Part shown: in pieces, positions 1 through 6,686 of the stretch | How positions within the stretch are numbered: the stretch's first letter is position 1 | Layout: every line of letters begins with the position of its first letter | Source of the DNA: Parachlamydiaceae bacterium | GTDB taxonomy: Bacteria; Chlamydiota; Chlamydiia; Chlamydiales; Parachlamydiaceae | DNA: 9,341 nt | Assembly: GCA_013815395.1 (NCBI GenBank) | Contig: JACDGH010000087.1 | Coordinates: 1-9,341, forward strand | Direction: 5' to 3' | Notes under the pieces: generated by a model | What the model was told of the DNA's origin: nothing | What the model saw: the letters and a program-made list of their open reading frames with translations, nothing else | The model's database searches: none | Translations under genes and position numbers: made by a program

Positions 1-617
1 ATAGTTGAAGTACGATCCATTCCCACGCAAACTTGTGCCGCTTCTTCAGGATTGCCAATTGTGGCTGTCAGAGCCCAAATTTTAATGTTTGAACTGAAAA
101 ATTTTAGCCTCGATAAGCACAATTCCAATAAGACACCTCGTTTTGTACCTAAAAGTTCATGCCATTCATCCACAATGACCATTTGAAGATTTCCAAAGCG
201 CAAGGCATTATCCTCTTGGCATAACATGAGTGAAAGGCTTTCCGGGGTAATTAAAAGAATCTCAGGTGGAGATTTTTTTTGACGGTTTTTAATTGAAGCT
301 GAAGTGTCGCCGGTTCTTTTTTCAACCCTGTAAAGTAAATTAAGATCATCAATGGGCTCTTTAAGAGCTTTTTCAAGGTCGTTTGCTAAAGCTTTTAAAG
401 GAGTAATGTAGAGAATTTGAATGCCTTTGCCAGGAGCTTCGTGTAGCTGAGATAATGCTGGCAAGTAAGCAGCATAAGTTTTACCAGCACCTGTTGGTAC
501 AGAAATAAGACCACTTAGACCTTTATCGATCTGTTCCCAGGCTTCTTTTTGAAAAGGTAAAAATGTCAATCCCTTTTTAGAGATCCACTGTAAGATAATG
601 TTTTTATCTTTCTTCAT
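1..617 (-). CDS. Ligase-associated DEXH-box helicase, Lhr family (N-terminal part)
   Basis: This is a superfamily 2 DNA helicase, cut by the left edge after 205 codons. The ORF is open from an ATG at 617-615 to base 1. Visible motifs in order are a Q-motif-like LPFQKEAW (residues 20-27), Walker A PTGAGKT (41-47), motif Ia TPLKALAND (72-80), TGDT (102-105), TPES (124-127), the Walker B box DEWH followed by ELLGTKRG (150-161) and motif III LTAT (183-186). The DEWHELLG form is typical of the ligase-associated Lhr-Core helicases, rather than the DEVH of E. coli Lhr; these translocate on DNA 3' to 5' using ATP. The start overlaps the ligase stop by 14 bp and has only a weak Shine-Dalgarno (GAGA at about 627-630), so translational coupling to the ligase is likely. 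The family is certain from the motifs; the exact role, DNA repair, is inferred from the neighbours. Confidence 0.93.
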   Translation of the reverse strand, partial: MKKDKNIILQWISKKGLTFLPFQKEAWEQIDKGLSGLISVPTGAGKTYAAYLPALSQLHEAPGKGIQILYITPLKALANDLEKALKEPIDDLNLLYRVEKRTGDTSASIKNRQKKSPPEILLITPESLSLMLCQEDNALRFGNLQMVIVDEWHELLGTKRGVLLELCLSRLKFFSSNIKIWALTATIGNPEEAAQVCVGMDRTST

Positions 618-2199
618 TCAAAAACGTCTCTTGTATGGATTCTAAAGTCTCACATTCTTGGATGGGCTTATCTTTGCGCCAACGCACTATCCTTGGAAAG
701 CGCAGGGCCACCCCCGATTTATGCCTATTCGATTTTTGAATTCCTTCGAAAGCTATTTCAAATACTTGAAAAGCTTTTACTTTTCTAACGGGACCGAATT
801 TTTCTTCAGTATTTTTTCTAATCCATTTATCTAATTCATTAATTTCCCCTTTATCTAAACCGGAATACGCTTTTGCTATAGGAATGAGTTCATTATTTTT
901 CCATACGCCAAAAGTATAATCAGTAAAAAGATTAGCTCGTTGTCCACTCCCGGCTTGGGCATAAATTAAAACTGCATCGATCGTCATAGGATCAATTTTA
1001 TATTTCCACCAATATCCTTTTTGTCTCCCCACACCATAGTTTGAATCTTTTTTCTTGAACATCAACCCTTCGACGCTTTTTTCGCGCGATTGTAAACGGA
1101 GATTTAAGATGTCCTCCCATTCTTTACCTTCTATTAGCTGAGAAAGCAGGATTTTGGGCGAGGGTATTTTTAAAGTTTCAAGAATTGCACGCCTTTCCTC
1201 CATAGATTTACTTCTCAAGTCCACTCCATCATGTTTAAGAAGATCATAGACGACGAAAACGACAGGCACTTTTTCAATCATGGAAGAGGATACTTTTTTT
1301 CGGCCTAAACGTTTTTGTAATTCTCCAAAGGGTAATGGGTGGTCATTGGCATAGGCTAAAATTTCCCCATCTAATATAGTTCCCGGGGCAAACATTTTTA
1401 ATACTTCTATGATTTCAGGAAATTGTTCAGAAACAAGTTCATTGCCTCTTGACCACAAGGCTACGCCTTGTTCACCAATCACAGCCTGCCCCCTGATGCC
1501 GTCCCACTTCCATTCAACCAACCAATCAGAAACTAAACCCAGGCTTTGCAGATCACCTTCAAAAGGATAGGCTAAATAAAATGGATAGGGGCTTAATGAC
1601 TTGTTATCGAATTCTGCATCTTTAAGGCTTTCAAAAAATAGAGCTGTAGGCTCCCAATTTCCCATTAAGCGTTGGCTCAAAATTTCACGGGGTACATTGA
1701 TAGCCTGACTTAAAGCTTTAAGGGTTAGTAAATGTGATATCCCCATTCTGAAGGAACCCGTTAAAATCTTATTAACGATAAAAATTTCCTTAGTGCTAAT
1801 ATCTTTCCAAAAAGAAATCATTTTTGCTTTCTTTTCTTCTAAACTTAAAGTCTGCAAGGGTTTGATGAATGTTTCCATCCATTCAGATAAAGAATGTTCA
1901 TTGGTAATTTCAGCAGTCTCTTTTCGTGGGAGTAATAAGGTAATAGTTTCTGCCGTATCCCCAACTGCTGCGTAGGATTCTTCAATGAGCCAAGAGGGAA
2001 GATTGACTAAATCATGACACCATTCGAGAAGCATGCGACCGCTGATGAGACGTTTTATACGATTTCCGCACAAAAAAAATAATGCCCAAGCCCCATCTTC
2101 ATTTGTACATGAGGAAAAGTAGTTTTTTATATGCAGGACCTTTTCATTGGTGGACTGCACCTGATCAATTTTTTCAAATAATGTTGCAAATTTACGCAT
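604..2199 (-). CDS. ATP-dependent DNA ligase
   Basis: A 531-residue ATP-dependent DNA ligase that seals nicks via enzyme-AMP and DNA-adenylate intermediates. Residues 1 to about 200 form the helical N-terminal DNA-binding domain. The nucleotidyltransferase domain (about 205-405) shows motif I with the adenylated lysine K231 in KWDGIR (231-236), motif Ia SRGNE (250-254), motif III ILDGEI (275-280), motif IIIa VVYDLL (316-321), motif IV VEGLMFKK (376-383) and motif V WWKYK (397-401). The rest is an OB-fold with motif VI around RFPR/RWRKDK (500-511). All core residues are present, so the enzyme should be active. The start is supported by GAAGGTG at 2204-2210, about four to five bases before the ATG. 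It lies 37 bp after the exonuclease gene and overlaps the helicase, the arrangement of the bacterial exonuclease-ligase-Lhr repair cluster. It is a stand-alone ligase without the LigD polymerase or phosphoesterase domains. Confidence 0.96.
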   Translation of the reverse strand: MRKFATLFEKIDQVQSTNEKVLHIKNYFSSCTNEDGAWALFFLCGNRIKRLISGRMLLEWCHDLVNLPSWLIEESYAAVGDTAETITLLLPRKETAEITNEHSLSEWMETFIKPLQTLSLEEKKAKMISFWKDISTKEIFIVNKILTGSFRMGISHLLTLKALSQAINVPREILSQRLMGNWEPTALFFESLKDAEFDNKSLSPYPFYLAYPFEGDLQSLGLVSDWLVEWKWDGIRGQAVIGEQGVALWSRGNELVSEQFPEIIEVLKMFAPGTILDGEILAYANDHPLPFGELQKRLGRKKVSSSMIEKVPVVFVVYDLLKHDGVDLRSKSMEERRAILETLKIPSPKILLSQLIEGKEWEDILNLRLQSREKSVEGLMFKKKDSNYGVGRQKGYWWKYKIDPMTIDAVLIYAQAGSGQRANLFTDYTFGVWKNNELIPIAKAYSGLDKGEINELDKWIRKNTEEKFGPVRKVKAFQVFEIAFEGIQKSNRHKSGVALRFPRIVRWRKDKPIQECETLESIQETFLNEER

Positions 2200-2236
2200 A
2201 AATCACCTTCCATCACTCATATTATACCTGAACGCA

Positions 2237-3247
2237 TTAATCTTCCTCTTCTTCATTGTTGTTGGCTTCCAGACCTTTGAGCTCTCTAGCATCCAATCCT
2301 TTTTCTTCTGTTAAATATTGAGCTAAAACGGCTGAATTCCCATGTGTTGTTAATATAATTCTTGCTTTTGTTTCATCAATAGTCCTTATTAAATCAGCCC
2401 AATCGGCATGATCGGATAGTACAAACCCCTGATCTAAAGCTTTTCTTCTACGGGTGCCCCTCACTTCCATCCATCCAGAAGCACAAGCTGTTCTACAGGA
2501 AGGAAATCGCTTCATCCAGGGAGCGCCTATTGCCGATGGCGGCGCGATAATTAGATCTTTATTGAAAAGAGAACCTTTGGCACTTTCAGAAACGGGGAGA
2601 AAAGGGATCATTTCCACTCCCATTTCCTTATAGAGTTTTGATAAAGAATAGACGGCTCCATGCAAGTGCACTGTTTTATCGGTATGTTTATTCAACAAGC
2701 CTAAGACTCTTTGAGATTTGCCTAATGAGTAACAAAATAATATCGAAGGATGGTCGTTATTAGCATTTTCTTGCCACCAATCATAGATTTGTTTTTCTAT
2801 GATATCATCTTTAGGCCATTGGTAGATGGGAAGGGCAAACGTAGATTCGGTAACAAAAATATCACATTCCACCACTTCAAAAGGTTTGCAAGTAGGATCA
2901 ATGCCTCTTTTATAATCTCCCGAAATTACTGTGACACTTTTTGAATCTTCTATTCTTACTTGTGAAGAGCCTAGAATATGTCCTGCAGGGTGTAAAGAAA
3001 CCCAACAATTGCCAAGTTTTATTTTCTGATGGTAATCTAAAACTTGGCAAGAGACATCTTTTCCCAAACGATGCTGGATAATTTTTATAGTCTCAGGACT
3101 CCCAATATACAAATTATGTCCCCAATAGGCATGATCCCCATGCCCATGTGTAACAATGCAAATAGGCACAGGCTTCCAGGCATCGATATAGAAATTACCT
3201 GACGTTGAAAAGAGACCTTGCTCCAAAACTTTTAGTGGAATGTCCAT
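2237..3247 (-). CDS. Ligase-associated DNA exonuclease, beta-CASP metallo-beta-lactamase fold
   Basis: A 336-residue SNM1/Artemis-like nuclease of the MBL/beta-CASP superfamily, which in this cluster type is annotated as the ligase-associated DNA damage response exonuclease. Metal-binding motifs are THGHGDH (33-39; H34, H36, D38, H39), PAGHILGS (87-94; H90) and SGDY (109-112; D111). Beta-CASP elements are TEST (133-136, motif A), the YSLGKSQR segment (173-180), SDHAD (278-282; H280) and TTHG (300-303). The tail is acidic (330-336). The start has GAGG six bases upstream (3254-3257). It is the first gene of the cluster: its stop lies 37 bp before the ligase start. The family's biochemistry, mostly nuclease action at DNA ends, is known only in outline; participation in end processing before ligation is inferred from linkage. 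Confidence 0.93.
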   Translation of the reverse strand: MDIPLKVLEQGLFSTSGNFYIDAWKPVPICIVTHGHGDHAYWGHNLYIGSPETIKIIQHRLGKDVSCQVLDYHQKIKLGNCWVSLHPAGHILGSSQVRIEDSKSVTVISGDYKRGIDPTCKPFEVVECDIFVTESTFALPIYQWPKDDIIEKQIYDWWQENANNDHPSILFCYSLGKSQRVLGLLNKHTDKTVHLHGAVYSLSKLYKEMGVEMIPFLPVSESAKGSLFNKDLIIAPPSAIGAPWMKRFPSCRTACASGWMEVRGTRRRKALDQGFVLSDHADWADLIRTIDETKARIILTTHGNSAVLAQYLTEEKGLDARELKGLEANNNEEEED

Positions 3248-3432
3248 ATCTGTCCTCGCAAGTTTTATTCATATCAAAAAAAGTCATTGTTTAAAGTTAT
3301 TTTTAGAAATTTAAATATTAATGTCCCGAAAACGATTCATTTATACCAAAAAGCAACAATAAATTGGCATGATTAAAAATATTGTTTTAGATAATATTCA
3401 CATTATACAAAAGACAAAAAAGTATTATATCA

Positions 3433-3545
3433 CCCCGGAGGGGCTGACAGGGAATAGCGGAAAATAGATAATTTGCGTTTTGGCCATGCCCTTGGAGCGC
3501 ATCGGCTCTGCCGCTTCCATTAATTTTGGAGGCCCGTAGAAGCGG
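3433..3545. repeat. Cluster of GC-rich inverted repeats
   Basis: Three GC-rich hairpin-capable palindromes lie within 113 bp: a 4 bp stem at 3433-3443 (loop GGA), a 4 bp stem at 3503-3513 (loop TCT), and a 7 bp stem made by 3511-3517 and 3539-3545. The second and third share bases 3511-3513 and so exclude one another. The similar words AGCGGAAAATAG and AGCGGAATAG occur at 3457-3468 and 3541-3550. No T-tract follows any of them, so they are not simple terminators. A REP- or MITE-like extragenic element is a reasonable guess, but no second copy is visible in this window. Confidence 0.4.
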
Positions 3546-3637
3546 AATAGAATAATTTCGCAATAATGTGTTTTAGATTTTTTCCTCTTATGCTACATAC
3601 CACGCGCTACCGAACATCGAGAGGTAAATACAGAGTT

Positions 3638-3665
3638 TTGAAAATTTTTATAGCAATTCTATTTT
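3638..3665 (+). promoter_or_regulatory. Possible promoter of the GNAT gene
   Basis: TTGAAA at 3638-3643 (5 of 6 to the -35 consensus) is followed after 16 bp by TATTTT at 3660-3665 (4 of 6 to the -10 consensus). Transcription would begin near 3672, upstream of the preferred ATG at 3718 and downstream of the alternative TTG at 3667. Boxes of this quality occur by chance in AT-rich DNA. Confidence 0.3.
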
Positions 3666-3717
3666 TTTGTCTGAGAGTATGTTTATTTTGGTAAAAACTT
3701 TATTTTGGTGGCAATCA

Positions 3718-4271
3718 ATGGAAAACAAAAAAAATCAATTATTTTGGGGGATGATGCTTATGTTTATGGCGATGACATTCTCTTGCAATGGACATCTGTC
3801 AAGCACAGAAGTCGATCAAGCGAGAATTCAAGGCTTAATTTTTCGCGAAGCTCAAGAGTCAGATGTTTCTGTTCTAATGATTCTTATGGAGCAATTAGGT
3901 TATCCGATAGAAGCTTCAACAATGATGGAAAATATTCAACAATATATTCAAGCGCCGAATCACAAAGCTTGGGTTGCTGAAAAACATGGACAAGTTGTGG
4001 GGTGCGTTGCAGTAGCTATCACCAATTGTTTTCATCTCCCAAAATCTTTTTTGAGAGTGAATACCATGATTGTAGATAAGGAGCAACGTAGATCAGGTAT
4101 AGGCAAAGGCCTTATGAGTCTTGCTGAAAATTATGCTCGTGATCAAGGTGCGCGTATATGGAATTGACAAGTGGAACTCAAAGAGCAGGGTCAGGCTCTC
4201 ATGATTTCTATCGATCCTTAGGTTATCTAGAGTTAAATGATGTAAAAAAGTATTTTTCAAAAAAACTATAA
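3718..4271 (+). pseudogene. GNAT-family N-acetyltransferase with signal-like N-terminus, frameshifted
   Basis: The first frame runs from 3718 to a TGA at 4165-4167 and encodes a GNAT domain starting at FREAQESD. It includes acetyl-CoA-binding motif A, with RRSGIGKGL after a MIVDKEQ strand. It stops just after DQGARIW. The expected GNAT C-terminus continues in another frame from about 4157: ELTSGTQRAG, then HDFYRSLGY, ending at TAA 4269-4271. A one-base loss near 4155-4160 explains the break. I prefer ATG 3718 because GGTGG lies six bases upstream (3707-3711) and the protein then begins MENKKNQ; a TTG at 3667 would extend it. The first 25 or so residues are a charged start, a methionine-rich hydrophobic stretch and a cysteine in MTFSC, resembling a lipoprotein signal with an imperfect lipobox. 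That is odd for an acetyl-CoA-dependent enzyme. Substrate unknown. If the frameshift is real the C-terminal beta-strands are lost. Confidence 0.8.
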
Positions 4272-4462
4272 AAACGGAGATCAAAAGATGGAACCTCGAG
4301 AGGAAAATTGACTACACGCACGCTAGTGTTCTGTAGAGCAAAATAAGGACCTGTCTAGATTTGACGCTTACAATTAAAGGGCGCCGAAGATCCGCAGCAC
4401 TCTAAAGCTTCGCATATCCTTAAAGGCTCTTTAGCTTAAATGATCTCTGCCGCAACATCTTT
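4272..4462. other. Intergenic region between convergent genes
   Basis: 191 bp separating the end of the GNAT gene (plus) from the end of the SnoaL-like gene (minus). I see no ORF with a start signal and no convincing terminator. Weak inverted repeats are present: CTACA/TGTAG at 4312-4336, enclosing CAC-GCTA-GTG, and CTAAAG/CTTTAG around 4402-4434. Neither has a U-tract. Confidence 0.4.
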
Positions 4463-4828
4463 TTAATTTTGTTTACCTAGTCCTCTAGAATCATAAAAAA
4501 GTTCAATCTTTGAGATGAGTCCTTCTTGAAAACTCAATAAAGAGGCAGCGTGCAAATTTTTGGAAAGTCCGGGAATTTCTACATCATAAACAATCATGGC
4601 TTGATCTTCCGATTCAAATTTTGCACGAATAGTTAGGGTCTTAAAAATACCCATGAACACTTTTGCTGCATTGAGAACAGCCTCTCTGCCGATCACTTTT
4701 TCCTGTGGATCGGTGAATTGAATATCAGGGTGGAGATATTTCTTCACTGCTTCGATATTTTTCTCTCCAAGGGCTGTGTAATAAGCTACCCCGATAGCCT
4801 TTGTATTAAACATCGTATCTTCCTTCAT
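4463..4828 (-). CDS. SnoaL-like / NTF2-fold small protein
   Basis: A 121-residue protein resembling the SnoaL-like (nuclear transport factor 2 fold) family: an N-terminal helix AYYTALGEKNIEAVKKYLHPDIQF, then TDPQEKVIGREAVLNAAKVF, then the curved beta-sheet strands (IRAKFESEDQAMIVYDVE, AASLLSFQEGLISKIELFYD). Family members are polyketide cyclases, isomerases, or uncharacterised small-molecule binders. No specific catalytic set can be assigned here. The frame is open to an ATG at 4870, but that start would lie at the promoter -10 box. The ATG at 4828 has AAGGAG (4835-4840) six bases upstream and is preferred; 4831 or 4813 are alternatives. It is divergent from the TetR gene, which probably represses it. 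It is a single gene facing the GNAT gene end-to-end. Confidence 0.8.
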   Translation of the reverse strand: MKEDTMFNTKAIGVAYYTALGEKNIEAVKKYLHPDIQFTDPQEKVIGREAVLNAAKVFMGIFKTLTIRAKFESEDQAMIVYDVEIPGLSKNLHAASLLSFQEGLISKIELFYDSRGLGKQN

Positions 4829-4834
4829 CATTTT

Positions 4835-4840
4835 CTCCTT
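4835..4840 (-). promoter_or_regulatory. Ribosome binding site deciding the SnoaL-like start
   Basis: AAGGAG on the minus strand, six bases before the ATG at 4828 and only three before the one at 4831. It supports the 121-residue product over the 135-residue frame beginning at 4870. Confidence 0.75.
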
Positions 4841-4868
4841 ATTTTTTGGTTTTTGACAATTAATATTC

Positions 4869-4897
4869 ATTATAGTAGACTATAGTCATTATGTCAA
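4869..4897 (-). promoter_or_regulatory. Full-consensus sigma70-type promoter of the SnoaL-like gene
   Basis: On the minus strand, TTGACA (4897-4892) and TATAAT (4874-4869) are separated by exactly 17 bp, matching both consensus hexamers at all positions. Transcription would start near 4862, giving a leader of about 35 bases that includes the AAGGAG site. A promoter this strong normally needs repression, and the spacer contains the palindrome described separately. Confidence 0.85.
4871..4887. promoter_or_regulatory. Probable TetR operator in the promoter spacer
   Basis: Two overlapping inverted repeats: TATAGT-AG-ACTATA (4871-4884) and the perfect 10 bp palindrome GACTATAGTC (4878-4887). They overlap the -10 box and spacer of the SnoaL-like promoter, so a bound dimer would block RNA polymerase. 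Binding by the adjacent TetR protein is inferred from position and symmetry. Confidence 0.7.
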
Positions 4898-4905
4898 CAT
4901 TAAAT

Positions 4906-4917
4906 ATGGTTAACTAT
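4906..4917. promoter_or_regulatory. Possible second operator at the TetR gene start
   Basis: ATGGTTAACTAT is an imperfect palindrome (10 of 12 positions symmetric) centred on GTTAAC and overlapping the probable TetR -10 box TATACT (4915-4920). It shares the ACTATA half-site (4913-4918) with the other operator. It would give autoregulation. Confidence 0.45.
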
Positions 4918-4920
4918 ACT
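4915..4920 (+). promoter_or_regulatory. Possible -10 box of the TetR gene
   Basis: TATACT (5 of 6 to consensus) ends four bases before the ATG at 4925. The matching -35 position (TGTCAA, 4892-4897) is poor on this strand and coincides with the -35 of the opposite promoter. Initiation here would give a leaderless or nearly leaderless message. Confidence 0.4.
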
Positions 4921-4924
4921 CAAT

Positions 4925-5551
4925 ATGTCCGATACCAAAAAAAGACCTTACAGATCCACTGCTAGAAATACTCAAGCAGCACAAACAAGAAGTCGCATCA
5001 TGGCTTCAGCTAAAGATCTTTTTGAATCCGAAGGGTTTGAATTGGTAACAATTGAAAAAATAGCTCATGCTGCAGAAGTTTCAATACCCACTATTTACTC
5101 GCTTTATCAGTCTAAGCGGGGTGTGCTTCGTGCTTTAATGGATGAAGTTCTTCCTATAGAACAATTTGATGTCCTTGTAGAGAAGAGTGTTCAGGAAAAA
5201 TCGCCGAAAAATCGTCTCTGTATTTCTGCTAAAATTGCCCGTCAAATGTACGATGCAGAGAGAACGCAAATGAATGTTTTTCGCGGTGCAGCCGTTTTAG
5301 CCCCTGAATTTAAGGAGCTCGAAAAAGAGAAAGAGATGCGTCGTTACAATCGGCAGGAAGTGACCATAAAAGCAATGGTAAAGGAAAAGTCCCTTATTAA
5401 AGGACTTACTGAAACCAAAGCGCGTGATATCTTATGGGCATTTACCGGACGCGATTTTTATCGTATGTTTGTGGTAGAGCAGGCATGGAGCTCCAATGAT
5501 TATGAGAAATGGTTGGCTCAATTACTTATTAATACCCTGGTAGGTGATTGA
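4925..5551 (+). CDS. TetR/AcrR-family transcriptional regulator
   Basis: A 208-residue regulator. A basic N-terminal arm (residues 1-24, rich in K and R) precedes the TetR helix-turn-helix: RIMASAKDLFESEGFE, then VTIEKIAHAAEVSIPTIYSLYQSKRGVLRALMDEV, with the recognition helix around IPTIYSLYQSK (54-64). The C-terminal ligand-binding and dimer domain (about 80-208) is all-helical in appearance and does not identify an inducer. It is divergent from the SnoaL-like gene and convergent with the MBL hydrolase gene. The 54 bp between this ATG and the 4870 frame limit carries the consensus promoter and palindromes. The ATG is the only start possible, since an in-frame TAA lies at 4901-4903 with no other start codon after it. 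No Shine-Dalgarno precedes it, so it may be leaderless or poorly translated, which fits a low-level repressor. Confidence 0.92.
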   Translation: MSDTKKRPYRSTARNTQAAQTRSRIMASAKDLFESEGFELVTIEKIAHAAEVSIPTIYSLYQSKRGVLRALMDEVLPIEQFDVLVEKSVQEKSPKNRLCISAKIARQMYDAERTQMNVFRGAAVLAPEFKELEKEKEMRRYNRQEVTIKAMVKEKSLIKGLTETKARDILWAFTGRDFYRMFVVEQAWSSNDYEKWLAQLLINTLVGD

Positions 5552-5661
5552 GAGTGAAAGCGAATAACTGTCATTACGATTTACTGAGATCTAGCAATAG
5601 CATGCACAATTATCAGGATGAGATATCATTCGAAGTTTAAACTAAGGTACGTGAATAGCAA

Positions 5662-6633
5662 TCATAGCATAACTGCCGGAGCCTCATGACTTAGATGAAT
5701 TGGGATCTTATCGATAATTTGAGCACGTCTGATTCCTTTTGTCACACGAATTTCAACAAGCTTTTCATGTTCTAATTCGGCTAGATATGCCTGGATCGGA
5801 GTTTTTGTAAGCACATACGAAATGAGATCGTCCGGAATTTCATTCGTTTGCATAATTTTGGCAGTTATTTCTTCAATCGAAAGAGGGCCCTCACGCAACA
5901 TTGAGAGAATTGTATTTTTGGTTTCATTGATTAGCTTTTCATGATCATTTATTAATGGTCCTAAGTCGTCTACTTTCCCACCGTGATAAAGGATTATTGC
6001 ATCCATCGAGGGAATTAGAGCCCGGAGTTTTTTAAATGATTTAAGAGTATCTCCAATGAAGGTATAAAATAAAATTGGATATTTTCTAAAAGTATCGCCA
6101 CCAAAAACAGCATCGCCACAATAAAGTACATTGTCTGGCGATTTGACTGCAACCATGCCACGAGTGTGACCTGGCAATGTGATGATTTCAAATTTTTCAT
6201 CACATATAAGGATCTTTTGATCTTCATATGGAGCAATCAATTCTGTGACTTTAGAGGGTTGTTGCGGGGCAATTGGCTTGCATTTTTTAATCCCTTCGAA
6301 TGCGGCAGCCCCTCCGCAGAAGCAGATAGGGGCCAACAATGGATCTTCAATAAATGGTTTTTCAGTTTCAGTACTAAAAATTTTTATTTTCGGATATTTT
6401 TGCTGGAAGAATGCGTTACCTCCACAATGATCGCCATGACAGTGTGTGTTGATAATTGCTTCTATTTGAATATGATCATGTGTCAACAATTTATCGATTT
6501 CTTTGGCTACATCTTTACTAATTCCGCTATCAATCAGTACAGCTTTTTTCTCTTTAATATAAACGCCTATGGAGAAAATGCCATCACAATAAAAACTATT
6601 ATTTTTTGCAAGAATAAGGTTAATTTTTGCCAT
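5662..6633 (-). CDS. MBL-fold metallo-hydrolase with C-terminal winged-helix-like region
   Basis: A 323-residue metallo-beta-lactamase-fold hydrolase. The binuclear metal site is complete: THCHGDH (63-69; H64, H66, D68, H69), PGHT (154-157; H156), CGDAVFGG (172-179; D174) and YHGG (216-219; H217). An ICFCGG segment lies at 103-108. Residues about 230-305 look like a winged helix (LSIEEITAKIM, then LAELEHEKLVEIRVTKG), the layout of LACTB2-like and related hydrolases. It is a cytoplasmic thioesterase, glyoxalase-II-like or nuclease-like enzyme; the substrate cannot be told. There is no signal peptide, so it is not a periplasmic beta-lactamase. It follows the PhzF domain end by 53 bp on the same strand and is likely co-transcribed. 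The ribosome binding site is weak (AGGA about ten bases upstream). Confidence 0.88.
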   Translation of the reverse strand: MAKINLILAKNNSFYCDGIFSIGVYIKEKKAVLIDSGISKDVAKEIDKLLTHDHIQIEAIINTHCHGDHCGGNAFFQQKYPKIKIFSTETEKPFIEDPLLAPICFCGGAAAFEGIKKCKPIAPQQPSKVTELIAPYEDQKILICDEKFEIITLPGHTRGMVAVKSPDNVLYCGDAVFGGDTFRKYPILFYTFIGDTLKSFKKLRALIPSMDAIILYHGGKVDDLGPLINDHEKLINETKNTILSMLREGPLSIEEITAKIMQTNEIPDDLISYVLTKTPIQAYLAELEHEKLVEIRVTKGIRRAQIIDKIPIHLSHEAPAVML

Positions 6634-6686
6634 TGTCTACTTTTCCTAATAATATATACGGGAACATTTAATTTTTCTTACTTTTT

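Larger units (their letters stand above)
3248..3666. other. Intergenic region with a GC-rich palindromic island
   Basis: A 419 bp gap between the divergent exonuclease gene and GNAT gene. Bases 3248-3430 and 3551-3660 are strongly AT-rich and hold no ORF I can support. Between them, 3481-3550 is about 57 percent GC by hand count, and palindromes are clustered in 3433-3545: CCCC-GGA-GGGG (3433-3443), CGGC-TCT-GCCG (3503-3513), and CCGCTTC (3511-3517) pairing with GAAGCGG (3539-3545). Short reading frames cross it but none has a start with a ribosome binding site. It could be an extragenic repeat element, a remnant of a mobile element, or a structured RNA. The sequence alone does not decide which. 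Confidence 0.5.

Noticed and set aside
3667..3717. Upstream TTG start for the GNAT gene
   Set aside because: It has no Shine-Dalgarno and would lie within or just before the probable transcription start; ATG 3718 has GGTGG at the right distance and a charged N-terminus typical of a signal.
4093..4284. 63-codon minus-strand ORF over the GNAT 3' end
   Set aside because: It overlaps clear GNAT C-terminal sequence on the plus strand and has no start signal.
4312..4336. Hairpin CTACA/TGTAG as a terminator between convergent genes
   Set aside because: The stem is short, interrupted by mismatches, and has no T-tract on either strand.
4829..4870. Longer SnoaL-like start at ATG 4870
   Set aside because: That ATG overlaps the promoter -10 box, so it would not be in the mRNA; AAGGAG at 4835-4840 points to 4828.
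5634..5643. AGTTTAAACT palindrome downstream of TetR
   Set aside because: It is a short self-complementary AT-rich word without a nearby promoter or T-tract; chance is the simplest explanation.
5662..6633. Beta-lactamase resistance gene
   Set aside because: It shares the MBL fold but has no signal peptide and carries a C-terminal winged-helix-like region typical of other MBL hydrolases.
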